Assembly: GCF_005116455.1 (NCBI RefSeq) | Contig: NZ_SWBP01000004.1 | Coordinates: 248,001 to 312,000 of the forward strand | Length of the DNA: 64,000 nt | Direction: 5' to 3' | DNA from: Pedobacter cryophilus | GTDB taxonomy: Bacteria > Bacteroidota > Bacteroidia > Sphingobacteriales > Sphingobacteriaceae | Notes under the pieces: generated by a model | What the model was told of the DNA's origin: nothing | The model's input: only the letters and a program-made list of their open reading frames with translations | Databases searched by the model: none | Made by a program: the position numbers and the translations under genes | In this document: positions 19,343-28,169 of the stretch, in pieces | Layout of the letters: every line of letters begins with the position of its first letter | Numbering within the stretch: position 1 is the first letter of the stretch

Positions 19343-21025
19343 ATGAAAAAAAAATTACTATTTATTTGTGCAAGCTTAGTGGCTAGTAGCTTTGTGGCAT
19401 TAGCTCAATTTACCGCTGGAAATGTAGTGGTTTACCGTTATGGTGATGGAGGTACTTATACCAACGGTCAATTAGCGCCAACTTTTTTAGATGAATATAC
19501 TGCTGCAGGTGTGCTAGTAAAAACACATGGTGTTCCGTCTGTTACTAATGGTTTAAATAAAGGGTTAACTGGATTACTTAAGTTAGGTTCCGGATTATAT
19601 CAACAAGAAGGAATGTCAACTCTTTCTCAGGATGGAAAGTACATTACCATTTTTGGATACAATGCCGCAGTAGGCGCTACGGTTCCAACTACAGCTGATG
19701 GATTAGTAGTAGGCGTTATTTCTGCAGATGGAAAAATAAATACAACAACAACGCTCTCTAATGCTGCAACAGTTGGTTTGGGAGCTCCCCGTTCAGCAGT
19801 AGTTGATGGCAATAATATTTGGGCAAACGGATTTCAAAATGGAGTTCAATATGCAACTTTAGGTGCCACTACTTCTATACAAGTTAATACATCTACTCAA
19901 AATTCGCCAAGAACCTTAGGCATTTTTAATGATAATTTATATGCACCAACAGGGGCTAGTGATAAATTAGCTTTTCAATCACCTCTACCAACATCAGCAG
20001 CAGCATTTCAAACAAAAATTATGAGTTCGGTTTCAACAGGTGTTAATCCAACTACTAATCAAATTGTTGCATTTCCTATAGGAAATAGAATACTTATTTA
20101 CACCATAGATGATGGCTCTACAACAGGTAATACGATTAGAAGATATAATACCAATTCAGCTGGTGATACGTGGTTAACTTTAGGAACAGCAATTTCTAGT
20201 TCTCCTCAAACAGATTTAGCAAAAAGTATTACTGGTGTTTCTACTGTAGTTGGTGCCAATACAGTGATAAAGTTATATGTTACTACATGGGGAGATTCTG
20301 GAGCAGGAGTTGTAAGCTCTAAATTATTAACTTTTACAGATACTTATGTTACACCAACCACTAATCCATCTACACCAACTACTAGCGCTTTAACTACTTT
20401 AGCTACCGCACCAGCTGGTACAGTTTTTAGAAGCGTAACTATGGCTCCTCAAGGTAGTGCAGCTGTAGGAACAGGCGTTTTGCCAGTTTCATTAACCTCT
20501 TTTGGAGGTCAAAAACAAGGTGATGCTATTCAATTAAATTGGACTACTGCTTCAGAAAAAAACAATTCTCATTTTGATATTTTACGTTCTATAGATGGAA
20601 AAAAATTCCTGAACATTGGAAAAGTAGCTGGAAAAGGAAATTCTGATGCAAAAGTTGATTATACATTTTTAGATCAAAACCCATTAGGAGGAACCAATTA
20701 TTATCAGTTAAATCAGGTTGATTTTGATGGTAAATCTTCAAAATCGGATGTGAAAGCGATAGAATCTGGTATTAAAACCACAGAATTAACGGTTTATGCA
20801 AACAAGAACACTAATGAAGTTGGCGTTTCTATATTCTCTGCAAATTCAACCACAGCAGATTTCAAAATCTTTGATATTTCTGGTCGTGAGCTTTTAAACA
20901 AATCTATTTCTTTAAATAAAGGATATAATTCATTTAATTTACCATTGCAATTAGGCAACGGCGTTTTTGTAACTACCTTAAGAACTCCGGTTGAAACCAT
21001 CAGCAAGAAATTTATCAATCAATAA
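19343..21025 (+). CDS. Secreted protein of unknown function with a type IX secretion C-terminal sorting domain
   Basis: This 560-residue protein has a signal peptide ending ALAQ at residue 22. A repetitive beta-rich region follows (residues about 25-385), opening FTAGNVVVYRYGDGG and FLDEYTAAG, with recurrent LSQDGKYITIFGY and RSAVVDGNNIWANG blocks that suggest a beta-propeller. A linker leads to a VLPVSLTSFGGQKQGDAIQL module. The last 80 residues are a type A sorting domain (ADFKIFDISGRELL, NLPLQLGNGVFVTTLR). I know of no function for this kind of propeller protein. It has its own copy of the xylan-locus promoter and a terminator on each side, so it appears to be a single-gene member of the regulon. 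A surface xylan-binding role is only an inference. Confidence 0.8.
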   Translation: MKKKLLFICASLVASSFVALAQFTAGNVVVYRYGDGGTYTNGQLAPTFLDEYTAAGVLVKTHGVPSVTNGLNKGLTGLLKLGSGLYQQEGMSTLSQDGKYITIFGYNAAVGATVPTTADGLVVGVISADGKINTTTTLSNAATVGLGAPRSAVVDGNNIWANGFQNGVQYATLGATTSIQVNTSTQNSPRTLGIFNDNLYAPTGASDKLAFQSPLPTSAAAFQTKIMSSVSTGVNPTTNQIVAFPIGNRILIYTIDDGSTTGNTIRRYNTNSAGDTWLTLGTAISSSPQTDLAKSITGVSTVVGANTVIKLYVTTWGDSGAGVVSSKLLTFTDTYVTPTTNPSTPTTSALTTLATAPAGTVFRSVTMAPQGSAAVGTGVLPVSLTSFGGQKQGDAIQLNWTTASEKNNSHFDILRSIDGKKFLNIGKVAGKGNSDAKVDYTFLDQNPLGGTNYYQLNQVDFDGKSSKSDVKAIESGIKTTELTVYANKNTNEVGVSIFSANSTTADFKIFDISGRELLNKSISLNKGYNSFNLPLQLGNGVFVTTLRTPVETISKKFINQ

Positions 21026-21037
21026 TAGCCATACCAT

Positions 21038-21074
21038 ATCTCTAACTGCATGAAGTAGTTAGAGATTTTTTTTA
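21038..21074 (+). terminator. Intrinsic terminator after the T9SS protein gene
   Basis: ATCTCTAACT at 21038-21047 pairs perfectly with AGTTAGAGAT at 21057-21066 and runs into a T tract. It ends only 10 bases before the next start codon (21085). Confidence 0.85.
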
Positions 21075-21084
21075 ATTCCGATAC

Positions 21085-23514
21085 ATGTTTTTAAAATTTC
21101 AATTGTTCAAAAAATCAACTTTCCTTTTAGGATGCACATTATTGGTGAATCCTCTTTTTGCTCAAAAAAAAGCAGCCACAATTTATCATGGTCAGTGGAT
21201 TGATTTTAATAAAAATGGTATAAAAGATGTATTTGAAGATCCCACACAAACTATAGATAGGAGAGTAGAAAACTTATTGTCGTTAATGACATTAGAAGAA
21301 AAAACCAACCAAACAGCTACTTTATACGGTTACGGAAGGGTTTTAAAAGATGAATTACCCACAGCAAAGTGGAAAAATGAAATTTGGAAAGACGGTATCG
21401 CTAACATAGATGAGCAATTAAATAGTTTGCCATTTCACCCAAAAGTTACTTCTCAATATTCCTTTCCTTTTAGTAAACATGCTGATGCCATTAATCAGAT
21501 ACAGAAATGGTTTGTAGAAGAAACAAGAATGGGTATTCCGGTAGATTTTACCAATGAAGGAATACATGGTTTAAATCATGATAGAGCAACGCCACTGCCT
21601 TCTCCAATTAATATTGGTAGTACCTGGAACAAAGAAATGGTGTACAAAGCAGGTTTAATGGTAGGTAGAGAAGGTAAAGCTTTGGGTTATACCAATATTT
21701 ATGCGCCTATTTTAGATTTAGCCCGCGACCCAAGATGGGGTAGAGTAGTAGAAACTTACGGCGAAGATCCTTTTTTGGTGGCAGAAATGGGCAAGCAAAT
21801 GGTTTTAGGAATTCAGGAAAACGGAATAGCTTCTACTTTAAAGCATTTTGCGGCTTACAGTATGCCTAAAGGCGGAAGAGATGGAAATGCCAGAACTGAT
21901 CCGCACATTGCCCCAAAAGAATTACATGAACTGCATTTGTATCCTTTTAAAAGAGTAATACAAGAAGCCGGCGTAATGGGAATAATGAGTAGTTATAATG
22001 ATTGGGATGGATTACCTGTAACCGGAAGCAAATATTTTTTGACTGATCTTTTAAGAAAAGAATATGGTTTTAAAGGTTATGTGGTTTCAGATAGTGAAGC
22101 GGTAGAGTTTTTGTTAACCAAACATCACGTAGCTCAAGATTATAAAGAAGCCGTAAGGTTGGCTATTGAAGCCGGTTTAAATGTACGTACCAATTTTACG
22201 CCTCCTTCAGATTTTATTTTGCCTTTAAGAGAATTAGTTAAAGAAGGTAAAGTATCTATGCAGACTTTAGATAGTAGAGTAGGAGATGTATTAAGAATAA
22301 AATTCAGATTAGGTTTGTTTGATCAACCTTATGTTAAAGATCCAAAAGCAGCTGATAAAATAGTTCATACTGCTGATGATGAAGCTTTTGTTACTCAGTT
22401 AAACAGAGAATCTTTAGTGTTGTTAAAAAATGAGAACAACACCCTTCCGCTTGATAAAAATAAAATCAAAAATATATTTGTTACCGGTCCGCTTGCTGAG
22501 GTAACCAACTACCAGTTGAGCCGTTATGGGCCTTCTAACAATAAAGTAACTTCCGTTTTACAGGGAATAAAAAATTATGCAGGCAATACTTTTAACATCA
22601 GCTATGCTAAAGGTTGTGATATTGTAGATGCTACCTGGCCCGAGAGTGAAATTATCCCAACACCTTTAACCGCAAATGAACAAGTTTCTATTGATGAAGC
22701 AGTAGCACAAGCAAAAAATGCAGATGTAATTATTGCCGTAGTTGGTGAAGATGAAAAAAGGGTAGGCGAAAGCTTATCAAGAACAGGTTTGGGTTTACCC
22801 GGAAGACAATTTCAGTTAATACAAGCTTTAAAAGCAACAGGAAAACCAGTTGTTTTGGTTTTAATTAATGGGCAGCCTTTAACTATTAATTGGGAAAACA
22901 GATACGTTTCTTCCATTTTAGAAGCATGGTTTCCTGGTCCGCAGGGAGGAAAAATAATTGCGGAAGCTTTGTTTGGAGATTACAACCCGGGAGGCAAACT
23001 ATCAGTAACTTTTCCAAAAACAACCGGACAAATAGAATTGAATTTCCCTTACAAAAAAGGTTCGCACAACGGGCAGCCGGGTGATGGTCCAAACGGATTT
23101 GGCAATACAGCAGTAGTAGGGGCACTTTTTCCTTTTGGTTACGGTTTGAGCTATACCACATTTGCTTACAAGAATTTAACAGTAACGCCCGAAAAACAAT
23201 TTGGGCAAGGAAATATTGAAGTTACGGTAGAAGTAACCAATACTGGTAAAATGAAGGGAGATGAAGTGGTGCAACTTTATTTAAAAGATATGCTTACCAG
23301 TGTAACTACTTATGAATCTGTTTTAAGAGGTTTTGAAAGAGTAATGATTAACCCTGGTGAAACAAAAACAGTGAAATTCATTCTTCAGCCCAAAGATTTA
23401 GAATTATTAGATAAAGACATGAACTGGGTGGTAGAACCAGGTGTTTTTAAAGTAAAAATTGGTTCTTCATCAGAAGATATCAGGTTAGAAAAAGATTTTA
23501 CCATTATAAAATAA
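21085..23514 (+). CDS. GH3 family glycosidase, beta-xylosidase/beta-glucosidase type (first)
   Basis: This 809-residue enzyme has a signal peptide ending LFAQ. The GH3 TIM barrel has ARDPRWGRVVETYGEDP, LKHFAAYSMPKGGRDGNART and the nucleophile Asp336 in VVSDSEAVEF. A second alpha/beta domain (LVLLKNENNTLPL, VIIAVVGE, VLINGQPLTINW) and a C-terminal fibronectin III-like domain (VTNTGKMKGDEVVQLY) follow. The insert region and length resemble xylan-locus beta-xylosidases, but beta-glucosidase cannot be ruled out. It starts 10 bases after an intrinsic terminator and leads a chain of five close genes to 29465, so expression must depend on read-through or an unseen promoter. Confidence 0.9.
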   Translation: MFLKFQLFKKSTFLLGCTLLVNPLFAQKKAATIYHGQWIDFNKNGIKDVFEDPTQTIDRRVENLLSLMTLEEKTNQTATLYGYGRVLKDELPTAKWKNEIWKDGIANIDEQLNSLPFHPKVTSQYSFPFSKHADAINQIQKWFVEETRMGIPVDFTNEGIHGLNHDRATPLPSPINIGSTWNKEMVYKAGLMVGREGKALGYTNIYAPILDLARDPRWGRVVETYGEDPFLVAEMGKQMVLGIQENGIASTLKHFAAYSMPKGGRDGNARTDPHIAPKELHELHLYPFKRVIQEAGVMGIMSSYNDWDGLPVTGSKYFLTDLLRKEYGFKGYVVSDSEAVEFLLTKHHVAQDYKEAVRLAIEAGLNVRTNFTPPSDFILPLRELVKEGKVSMQTLDSRVGDVLRIKFRLGLFDQPYVKDPKAADKIVHTADDEAFVTQLNRESLVLLKNENNTLPLDKNKIKNIFVTGPLAEVTNYQLSRYGPSNNKVTSVLQGIKNYAGNTFNISYAKGCDIVDATWPESEIIPTPLTANEQVSIDEAVAQAKNADVIIAVVGEDEKRVGESLSRTGLGLPGRQFQLIQALKATGKPVVLVLINGQPLTINWENRYVSSILEAWFPGPQGGKIIAEALFGDYNPGGKLSVTFPKTTGQIELNFPYKKGSHNGQPGDGPNGFGNTAVVGALFPFGYGLSYTTFAYKNLTVTPEKQFGQGNIEVTVEVTNTGKMKGDEVVQLYLKDMLTSVTTYESVLRGFERVMINPGETKTVKFILQPKDLELLDKDMNWVVEPGVFKVKIGSSSEDIRLEKDFTIIK

Positions 23515-23534
23515 ATAAGATTGAACCCATAAAA

Positions 23535-25730
23535 ATGAAATTACTTTTTTTATCATCATGTGTATTTTGGTTTTCGGTACAGGCTTTTGCTCAGAAAATT
23601 CCAGATTATAAGAATAAAAATTTATCAATAGATAAACGTGTTGAAGACCTTATTCAAAGAATGACTTTGGAAGAAAAGGTACTTCAACTCAACCAATGGG
23701 CTTATGGTAGAAATACCAATGTGAATAACATTGAAGAAAAAAAAAGAGCGGTTAGACCAGAGATTGGTTCCCTTATTTTTCAAAGTGTAAATCCTGTTTT
23801 TAGAAATCAGGTTCAAAGAAAAGCAATAGAAGAATCTCGCTTAGGAATTCCCATGTTAATGGGTTTTGATATTATACATGGCTGCCGCACAGTTTATCCA
23901 ATTCCCTTAGCCCAAGCTTGTTCGTTTAACCCAGATTTAGCCACTCAAGCTTGCGCAGTTGCAGCAAAAGAATCAAAATTATCTGGTTTAGATTGGACTT
24001 TTTCTCCCATGGTAGATGTGGCAAGAGACGCCCGTTGGGGCAGGGTTGCCGAAGGTTATGGGGAAGATACTTATCTAAATTCGGTGTTTTCTGCGGCATC
24101 TGTTAAAGGATATCAAGGAAAAAGTTTAGCAGATCCTTACTCAATTGCGGCCTGTTTAAAACATTATATTGGTTACAGTTTATCAGAAGGTGGTAGAGAT
24201 TATCACTCAAGTGATGTATCGCCACAAACACTTTGGGAAACTTTTATGCCTCCGTTTGAAGCTGGCGTAAAAGCTGGTGCAGCTACTTTAATGAGCGGTT
24301 TTAATGATATCAGCGGTATTCCGGCATCAGCTAATTACTACACGCTAACTGATGTTTTAAAAAAGCAATGGAAACATACAGGCTTTGTAGTTTCTGATTG
24401 GGGTTCAGTCGCAAATTTAATTCCTCAAGGTTTTGCTGCCGATAAAAAGGAAGCCGCATACAAATCTTTTATGGCCGGTGTAGAGATGGATATGGTGGAT
24501 AACCTTTATACAGAATATTTGGCTGAGTTGGTGAATGAGAAAAAAATTCCGATGAGTAAGATTGACGATGCGGTAAAACGTGTTTTGCAATTGAAGTTTC
24601 AGTTAGGATTGTTTGATAAACCTTATGTAGTAGAACTTCCAGAAAGCGAAAGATACTTTAAACCAGAGGATGTAGCTATTGCCGCTAAAATGGCCGAAGA
24701 ATCTATGGTTTTGTTGAAAAATAATAATGCAACACTTCCATTAAATAGTAATGTAAAGCAAATCGCATTAATTGGTCCAATGGTTAAAGACTCTGTAAAT
24801 ATGTTGGGGTCTTGGGCCGAACATGGAATTCCATCAACTGTAGAAACCATATACGCTGGTTTGCAAAAAGAGTTTAAAAATAAAGCCAATATTAATTATG
24901 CTTTAGGATGTGATTTTGATGGTAATGATGAATCTGGTTTTGAAGCCGCATTAGAAGCCGCTAAAAACGTCGATGTAATTATTGCTTGTATTGGCGAAAG
25001 AAAAAAATGGAGTGGAGAAAATGCCTCTCGTTCATCTATTGCTTTGCCAGCTATACAAGAACGTTTAATAGAAGCCTTAAAAAAAACAGGCAAACCATTA
25101 ATCTTGGTTTTATCTAACGGTCGTCCGCTAGAATTAGTTCGTTTAGAGCCACTTGCCGATGCTATTTTAGAAATATGGCAACCAGGCATTGCCGGAGGAA
25201 CCCCTTTAGCGCAAATCATTTCGGGGAAAATAAATCCTTCAGGTAAATTGGCCATTACTTTTCCATTAACTACCGGTCAAATTCCAGTTTACTATAATAG
25301 CAGGCAGCCAGCCCGACCAACTTTAGGGCGTTATCAAGATATCAGCACACAGCCAAAATATTGGTTCGGACATGGATTAAGCTATACCAATTTTGCTTAC
25401 GGCGATATTAAACTATCCAATACAAAAATTAGAAAAACTGAAAAGTTAACTGCCGAAATTGAGATCACCAACTCGGGTGCAATGACGGGTAAGGAAACCG
25501 TTTTATGGTATGTTTCAGATCCATCAGCTTCCATCACCAGACCTTTAAAAGAATTAAAATACTTTGAAAAGAAGGAATTAAAAATTGGAGAAAAAAGGAA
25601 ATTCGTTTTTGAAATAGACCCGCTCAGAGATTTAAGTTTTCCGGATGGAACCGGAAAAAGACATTTAGAAGCAGGTGATTTTTATTTAATGGTGAATAAC
25701 CAGAAAGTAAAATTTGAGCTGGTAGATTAA
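23535..25730 (+). CDS. GH3 family glycosidase (second)
   Basis: This 731-residue enzyme has signal peptide ending AFAQK. The GH3 barrel contains MVDVARDARWGRVAEGYGEDTY, CLKHYIGYSLSEGGRDY and nucleophile Asp288 in FVVSDWGSVANL. The second domain has MVLLKNNNATLPL and VIIACIGERKKWSGE, and a FnIII-like domain ends the protein. The MGFDIIHGCRTVYPIPLAQ block is typical of the BglX-like periplasmic beta-glucosidase branch, a different branch from the GH3 just upstream. Twenty bases separate the two genes. Together they could remove different terminal sugars from imported oligosaccharides. Confidence 0.9.
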   Translation: MKLLFLSSCVFWFSVQAFAQKIPDYKNKNLSIDKRVEDLIQRMTLEEKVLQLNQWAYGRNTNVNNIEEKKRAVRPEIGSLIFQSVNPVFRNQVQRKAIEESRLGIPMLMGFDIIHGCRTVYPIPLAQACSFNPDLATQACAVAAKESKLSGLDWTFSPMVDVARDARWGRVAEGYGEDTYLNSVFSAASVKGYQGKSLADPYSIAACLKHYIGYSLSEGGRDYHSSDVSPQTLWETFMPPFEAGVKAGAATLMSGFNDISGIPASANYYTLTDVLKKQWKHTGFVVSDWGSVANLIPQGFAADKKEAAYKSFMAGVEMDMVDNLYTEYLAELVNEKKIPMSKIDDAVKRVLQLKFQLGLFDKPYVVELPESERYFKPEDVAIAAKMAEESMVLLKNNNATLPLNSNVKQIALIGPMVKDSVNMLGSWAEHGIPSTVETIYAGLQKEFKNKANINYALGCDFDGNDESGFEAALEAAKNVDVIIACIGERKKWSGENASRSSIALPAIQERLIEALKKTGKPLILVLSNGRPLELVRLEPLADAILEIWQPGIAGGTPLAQIISGKINPSGKLAITFPLTTGQIPVYYNSRQPARPTLGRYQDISTQPKYWFGHGLSYTNFAYGDIKLSNTKIRKTEKLTAEIEITNSGAMTGKETVLWYVSDPSASITRPLKELKYFEKKELKIGEKRKFVFEIDPLRDLSFPDGTGKRHLEAGDFYLMVNNQKVKFELVD

Positions 25731-25782
25731 TAAGTTCATTTATGAAACAGATACTTCATTATACAATCAATACCTAATTAAT

Positions 25783-27222
25783 ATGAAAAGGATACACCAA
25801 ATTTTCTTGATGTTTTTAGTGATAGGAACCCTGTCTTGCAAAAAATCTAAAGCTCAAGTTGAAACTAAAATAGCGCAACCCACTAAGAGCTATCACCAAG
25901 TAAAAGCCAGAACAAATGCTGATAGTCCAAATTGGAGTACTTACACCGCAAAAACCATTGATAGGTTGCCTGGCTTTACTTACACTAAAGACCCAGAAGT
26001 AAATAGTTATGGCTCTTGGAAAGTAGAAAAATCTGCTGGAAGTGGTTTTTTTAGGATAGAAAAAAGAGCGAATCGGTGGTGGATTGTTGACCCAGAAGGT
26101 TATCCGTTTATACATAAAGGTGTAGCTGTTTACAGGCCGGGAACCTCTGAAAGACAAATAGCGGCTGTAAAAACAAAATATGGGTCAACTAGCAACTGGT
26201 TAAAACAAGAAAGTCAGTATTTAAAAGACAACGGATTTAATGGTTTAGGCGCTTGGTCTGATGTTGATTTGGTTAGAACAGCTCAAAATCCATTAGTGTA
26301 CACCATTATTGTAAGCCCAATGGGCAGCTATAAATCTCAGCATATTAAAAATTATGGAGGCAAATATGAAGTAGCTGGTTGGCAAGGTTACCGCTATGAT
26401 TTAGCCATGGTTTTTGACCCCGAATTTGATATTTATGTAGAAAAAGAAGTTTCTAAAATTGCAAAATACGCAAATGATAAAAGCCTGTTGGGTTATTTTA
26501 CTGATAATGAATTACCATGGAAAAACGATGCTTTAGATAGGCATTTAAATTTTTTAGGTAAAACCGAAGCAGGTTATATTGCCGCTAAAAAATGGTTAGA
26601 TGACCGTAAAGGAAAAGATGCTTCTATAACAGATGTAACTGCCGAAGATCGTTTGGCTTTTACCGGGTTTTATTTTGAAACTTATCTTAAAAAGGTAACT
26701 GCAGCTATAAAAAAATACGATCCTAACCACCTTTACTTAGGTTGTCGTTTTAATCAAAGTGCCGAAGAATTAAACAATCCAGAAATGTTTAAAGTTGCAG
26801 GTAAGTACATTGATATAATTTCTATAAACCATTATAGAAAGTGGGAGCCAGATCAAACCATAATGGCTAACTGGGCAAACTGGTCGGGCAAACCTTTTTT
26901 AATTACAGAATGGTACACCAAAGGCGAGGATTCTGGCTTACCAAATAAAACTGGTGCCGGGTGGAATGTTCCTACTCAGGCAGATCGTGGTTATTTCTAC
27001 CAAAATTTCACCATAGAGTTGTTAAAAAGTAAAGCTTGTGTAGGCTGGAATTGGTTTACTTATCAGGATAATGACCCACTTAATTTAAACACCGATCCTT
27101 CTAATCGTGATTCTAATAAGGGTATTGTAGATTCAGATTTTAAGCCTTATCAACCTTTAATGGATAATATTAAAACGCTTAATACCCATTCTTATGAGCT
27201 CATTAAATTTTTAGATAAATAG
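25783..27222 (+). CDS. Lipoprotein glycoside hydrolase of clan GH-A, agarase-like (GH50-related?)
   Basis: This 479-residue lipoprotein has lipobox GTLSC (Cys19). It shows FFRIEKRANRWWIVDPEGYPF then KGVAVYRPGTSERQ, a pattern seen in agarase-like clan GH-A proteins. The candidate acid/base is Glu243 in YFTDNELPW and the nucleophile Glu376 in FLITEWYTKG. Proteins like this are often auto-named beta-agarase, but nothing else here points to agar. Lying between GH3 and isomerase-like genes in a xylan locus, it more likely acts on a xylan-derived or related plant glycan. The true specificity is unknown. Confidence 0.65.
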   Translation: MKRIHQIFLMFLVIGTLSCKKSKAQVETKIAQPTKSYHQVKARTNADSPNWSTYTAKTIDRLPGFTYTKDPEVNSYGSWKVEKSAGSGFFRIEKRANRWWIVDPEGYPFIHKGVAVYRPGTSERQIAAVKTKYGSTSNWLKQESQYLKDNGFNGLGAWSDVDLVRTAQNPLVYTIIVSPMGSYKSQHIKNYGGKYEVAGWQGYRYDLAMVFDPEFDIYVEKEVSKIAKYANDKSLLGYFTDNELPWKNDALDRHLNFLGKTEAGYIAAKKWLDDRKGKDASITDVTAEDRLAFTGFYFETYLKKVTAAIKKYDPNHLYLGCRFNQSAEELNNPEMFKVAGKYIDIISINHYRKWEPDQTIMANWANWSGKPFLITEWYTKGEDSGLPNKTGAGWNVPTQADRGYFYQNFTIELLKSKACVGWNWFTYQDNDPLNLNTDPSNRDSNKGIVDSDFKPYQPLMDNIKTLNTHSYELIKFLDK

Positions 27223-27238
27223 TATTAAAATAAATATC

Positions 27239-28165
27239 ATGCGAGTTATTTTCATAATATGTTTCTTGTTCTTAAGTAGTCAGTCATCATTCGCTCAAAA
27301 AGCTAAAAAAGGCAAAAATCCATCACCAATCATATTATCATTAAATGCTTATTCTTTTAATGATTTGTTAATGGCAAGAGATAAAAGAGACAATCAGCAA
27401 TTGTACACCTTTTTTAACTTGTTAGATTGGTGCAAAAGCCAAAATATTGAAGCTTTAGATGCAACTGGTTATTTTTTTCCAACCTATCCTAAAGTGCCTT
27501 CAGATGAGTATATCTATAAATTAAAAAATAGAGCTAAAGAATTAGGGATAACAATTAGTGGAACAGGAATTCGTAATGATTTTGCATCTCCAGACCCTGC
27601 TGTAAGGGCAGCCGGAGTGGCTCTTGCAAAAGAATGGATATTAGTTGCTGAAAAATTAGACGCACCAGTTTTAAGATTATTTGCTGGCGAAATTCCAAAA
27701 GGATATGAAAACAGATGGGATGAAGTTGCTGGTTGGATGATTGAATCGTACAAAGAATGTGCTGCTTTTGCTGAAAAACATGGGGTTATCATCGGAATAC
27801 AAAACCATGGAGATATGTTGCAAACAGCAGAGCAATGTATAAAAGTAATTAAAGGCGTTAACTCTAAAGCAGCAGGAATTATAGTAGATACAGGCAATTT
27901 TAAAACAGAAAATCCTTATGCAGATATTGAGGCTATGGTACCTTATGCAGTAAACTGGCAAATTAAGGAAAGTGCTTTTGGTATTGGTAACCCGATAGAA
28001 ACAGATTATGTTAAGATTATGGAAATCCTAAAAAGACAAAATTATAAAGGCTTTTTGCCCATAGAAACCATTTTAGTGAGAGGCGTTCCTTATGATCCTT
28101 TTGAGTTAGTACCCGCTATGTTTGATAAATTAAGAAGTGCTCAAAAAAAGGTTTTTAAAAACTAA
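27239..28165 (+). CDS. Secreted xylose isomerase-like TIM-barrel protein (sugar phosphate isomerase/epimerase family)
   Basis: This 308-residue protein has a signal peptide (MRVIFIICFLFLSSQ, ending SFAQ). The barrel holds the family metal-site pattern: EALDATGYF, LRLFAGEIP, IGIQNHGDM (His), GIIVDTGNF (Asp) and FLPIETI near the end. Members of this AP_endonuc_2 fold include isomerases and epimerases, and many PUL-linked exported ones have no proven reaction. Export to the periplasm rules out an ordinary sugar-phosphate substrate. A free keto or aldo sugar, or an oxidised intermediate, is more likely. It sits 16 bases after the previous gene and 4 bases before the next. Confidence 0.75.
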   Translation: MRVIFIICFLFLSSQSSFAQKAKKGKNPSPIILSLNAYSFNDLLMARDKRDNQQLYTFFNLLDWCKSQNIEALDATGYFFPTYPKVPSDEYIYKLKNRAKELGITISGTGIRNDFASPDPAVRAAGVALAKEWILVAEKLDAPVLRLFAGEIPKGYENRWDEVAGWMIESYKECAAFAEKHGVIIGIQNHGDMLQTAEQCIKVIKGVNSKAAGIIVDTGNFKTENPYADIEAMVPYAVNWQIKESAFGIGNPIETDYVKIMEILKRQNYKGFLPIETILVRGVPYDPFELVPAMFDKLRSAQKKVFKN

Positions 28166-28169
28166 GCTG

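Noticed and set aside
28137-28169. A GTG start for the GH-A protein
   Set aside because: It overlaps the previous gene and spoils the signal peptide that begins at ATG 28170.
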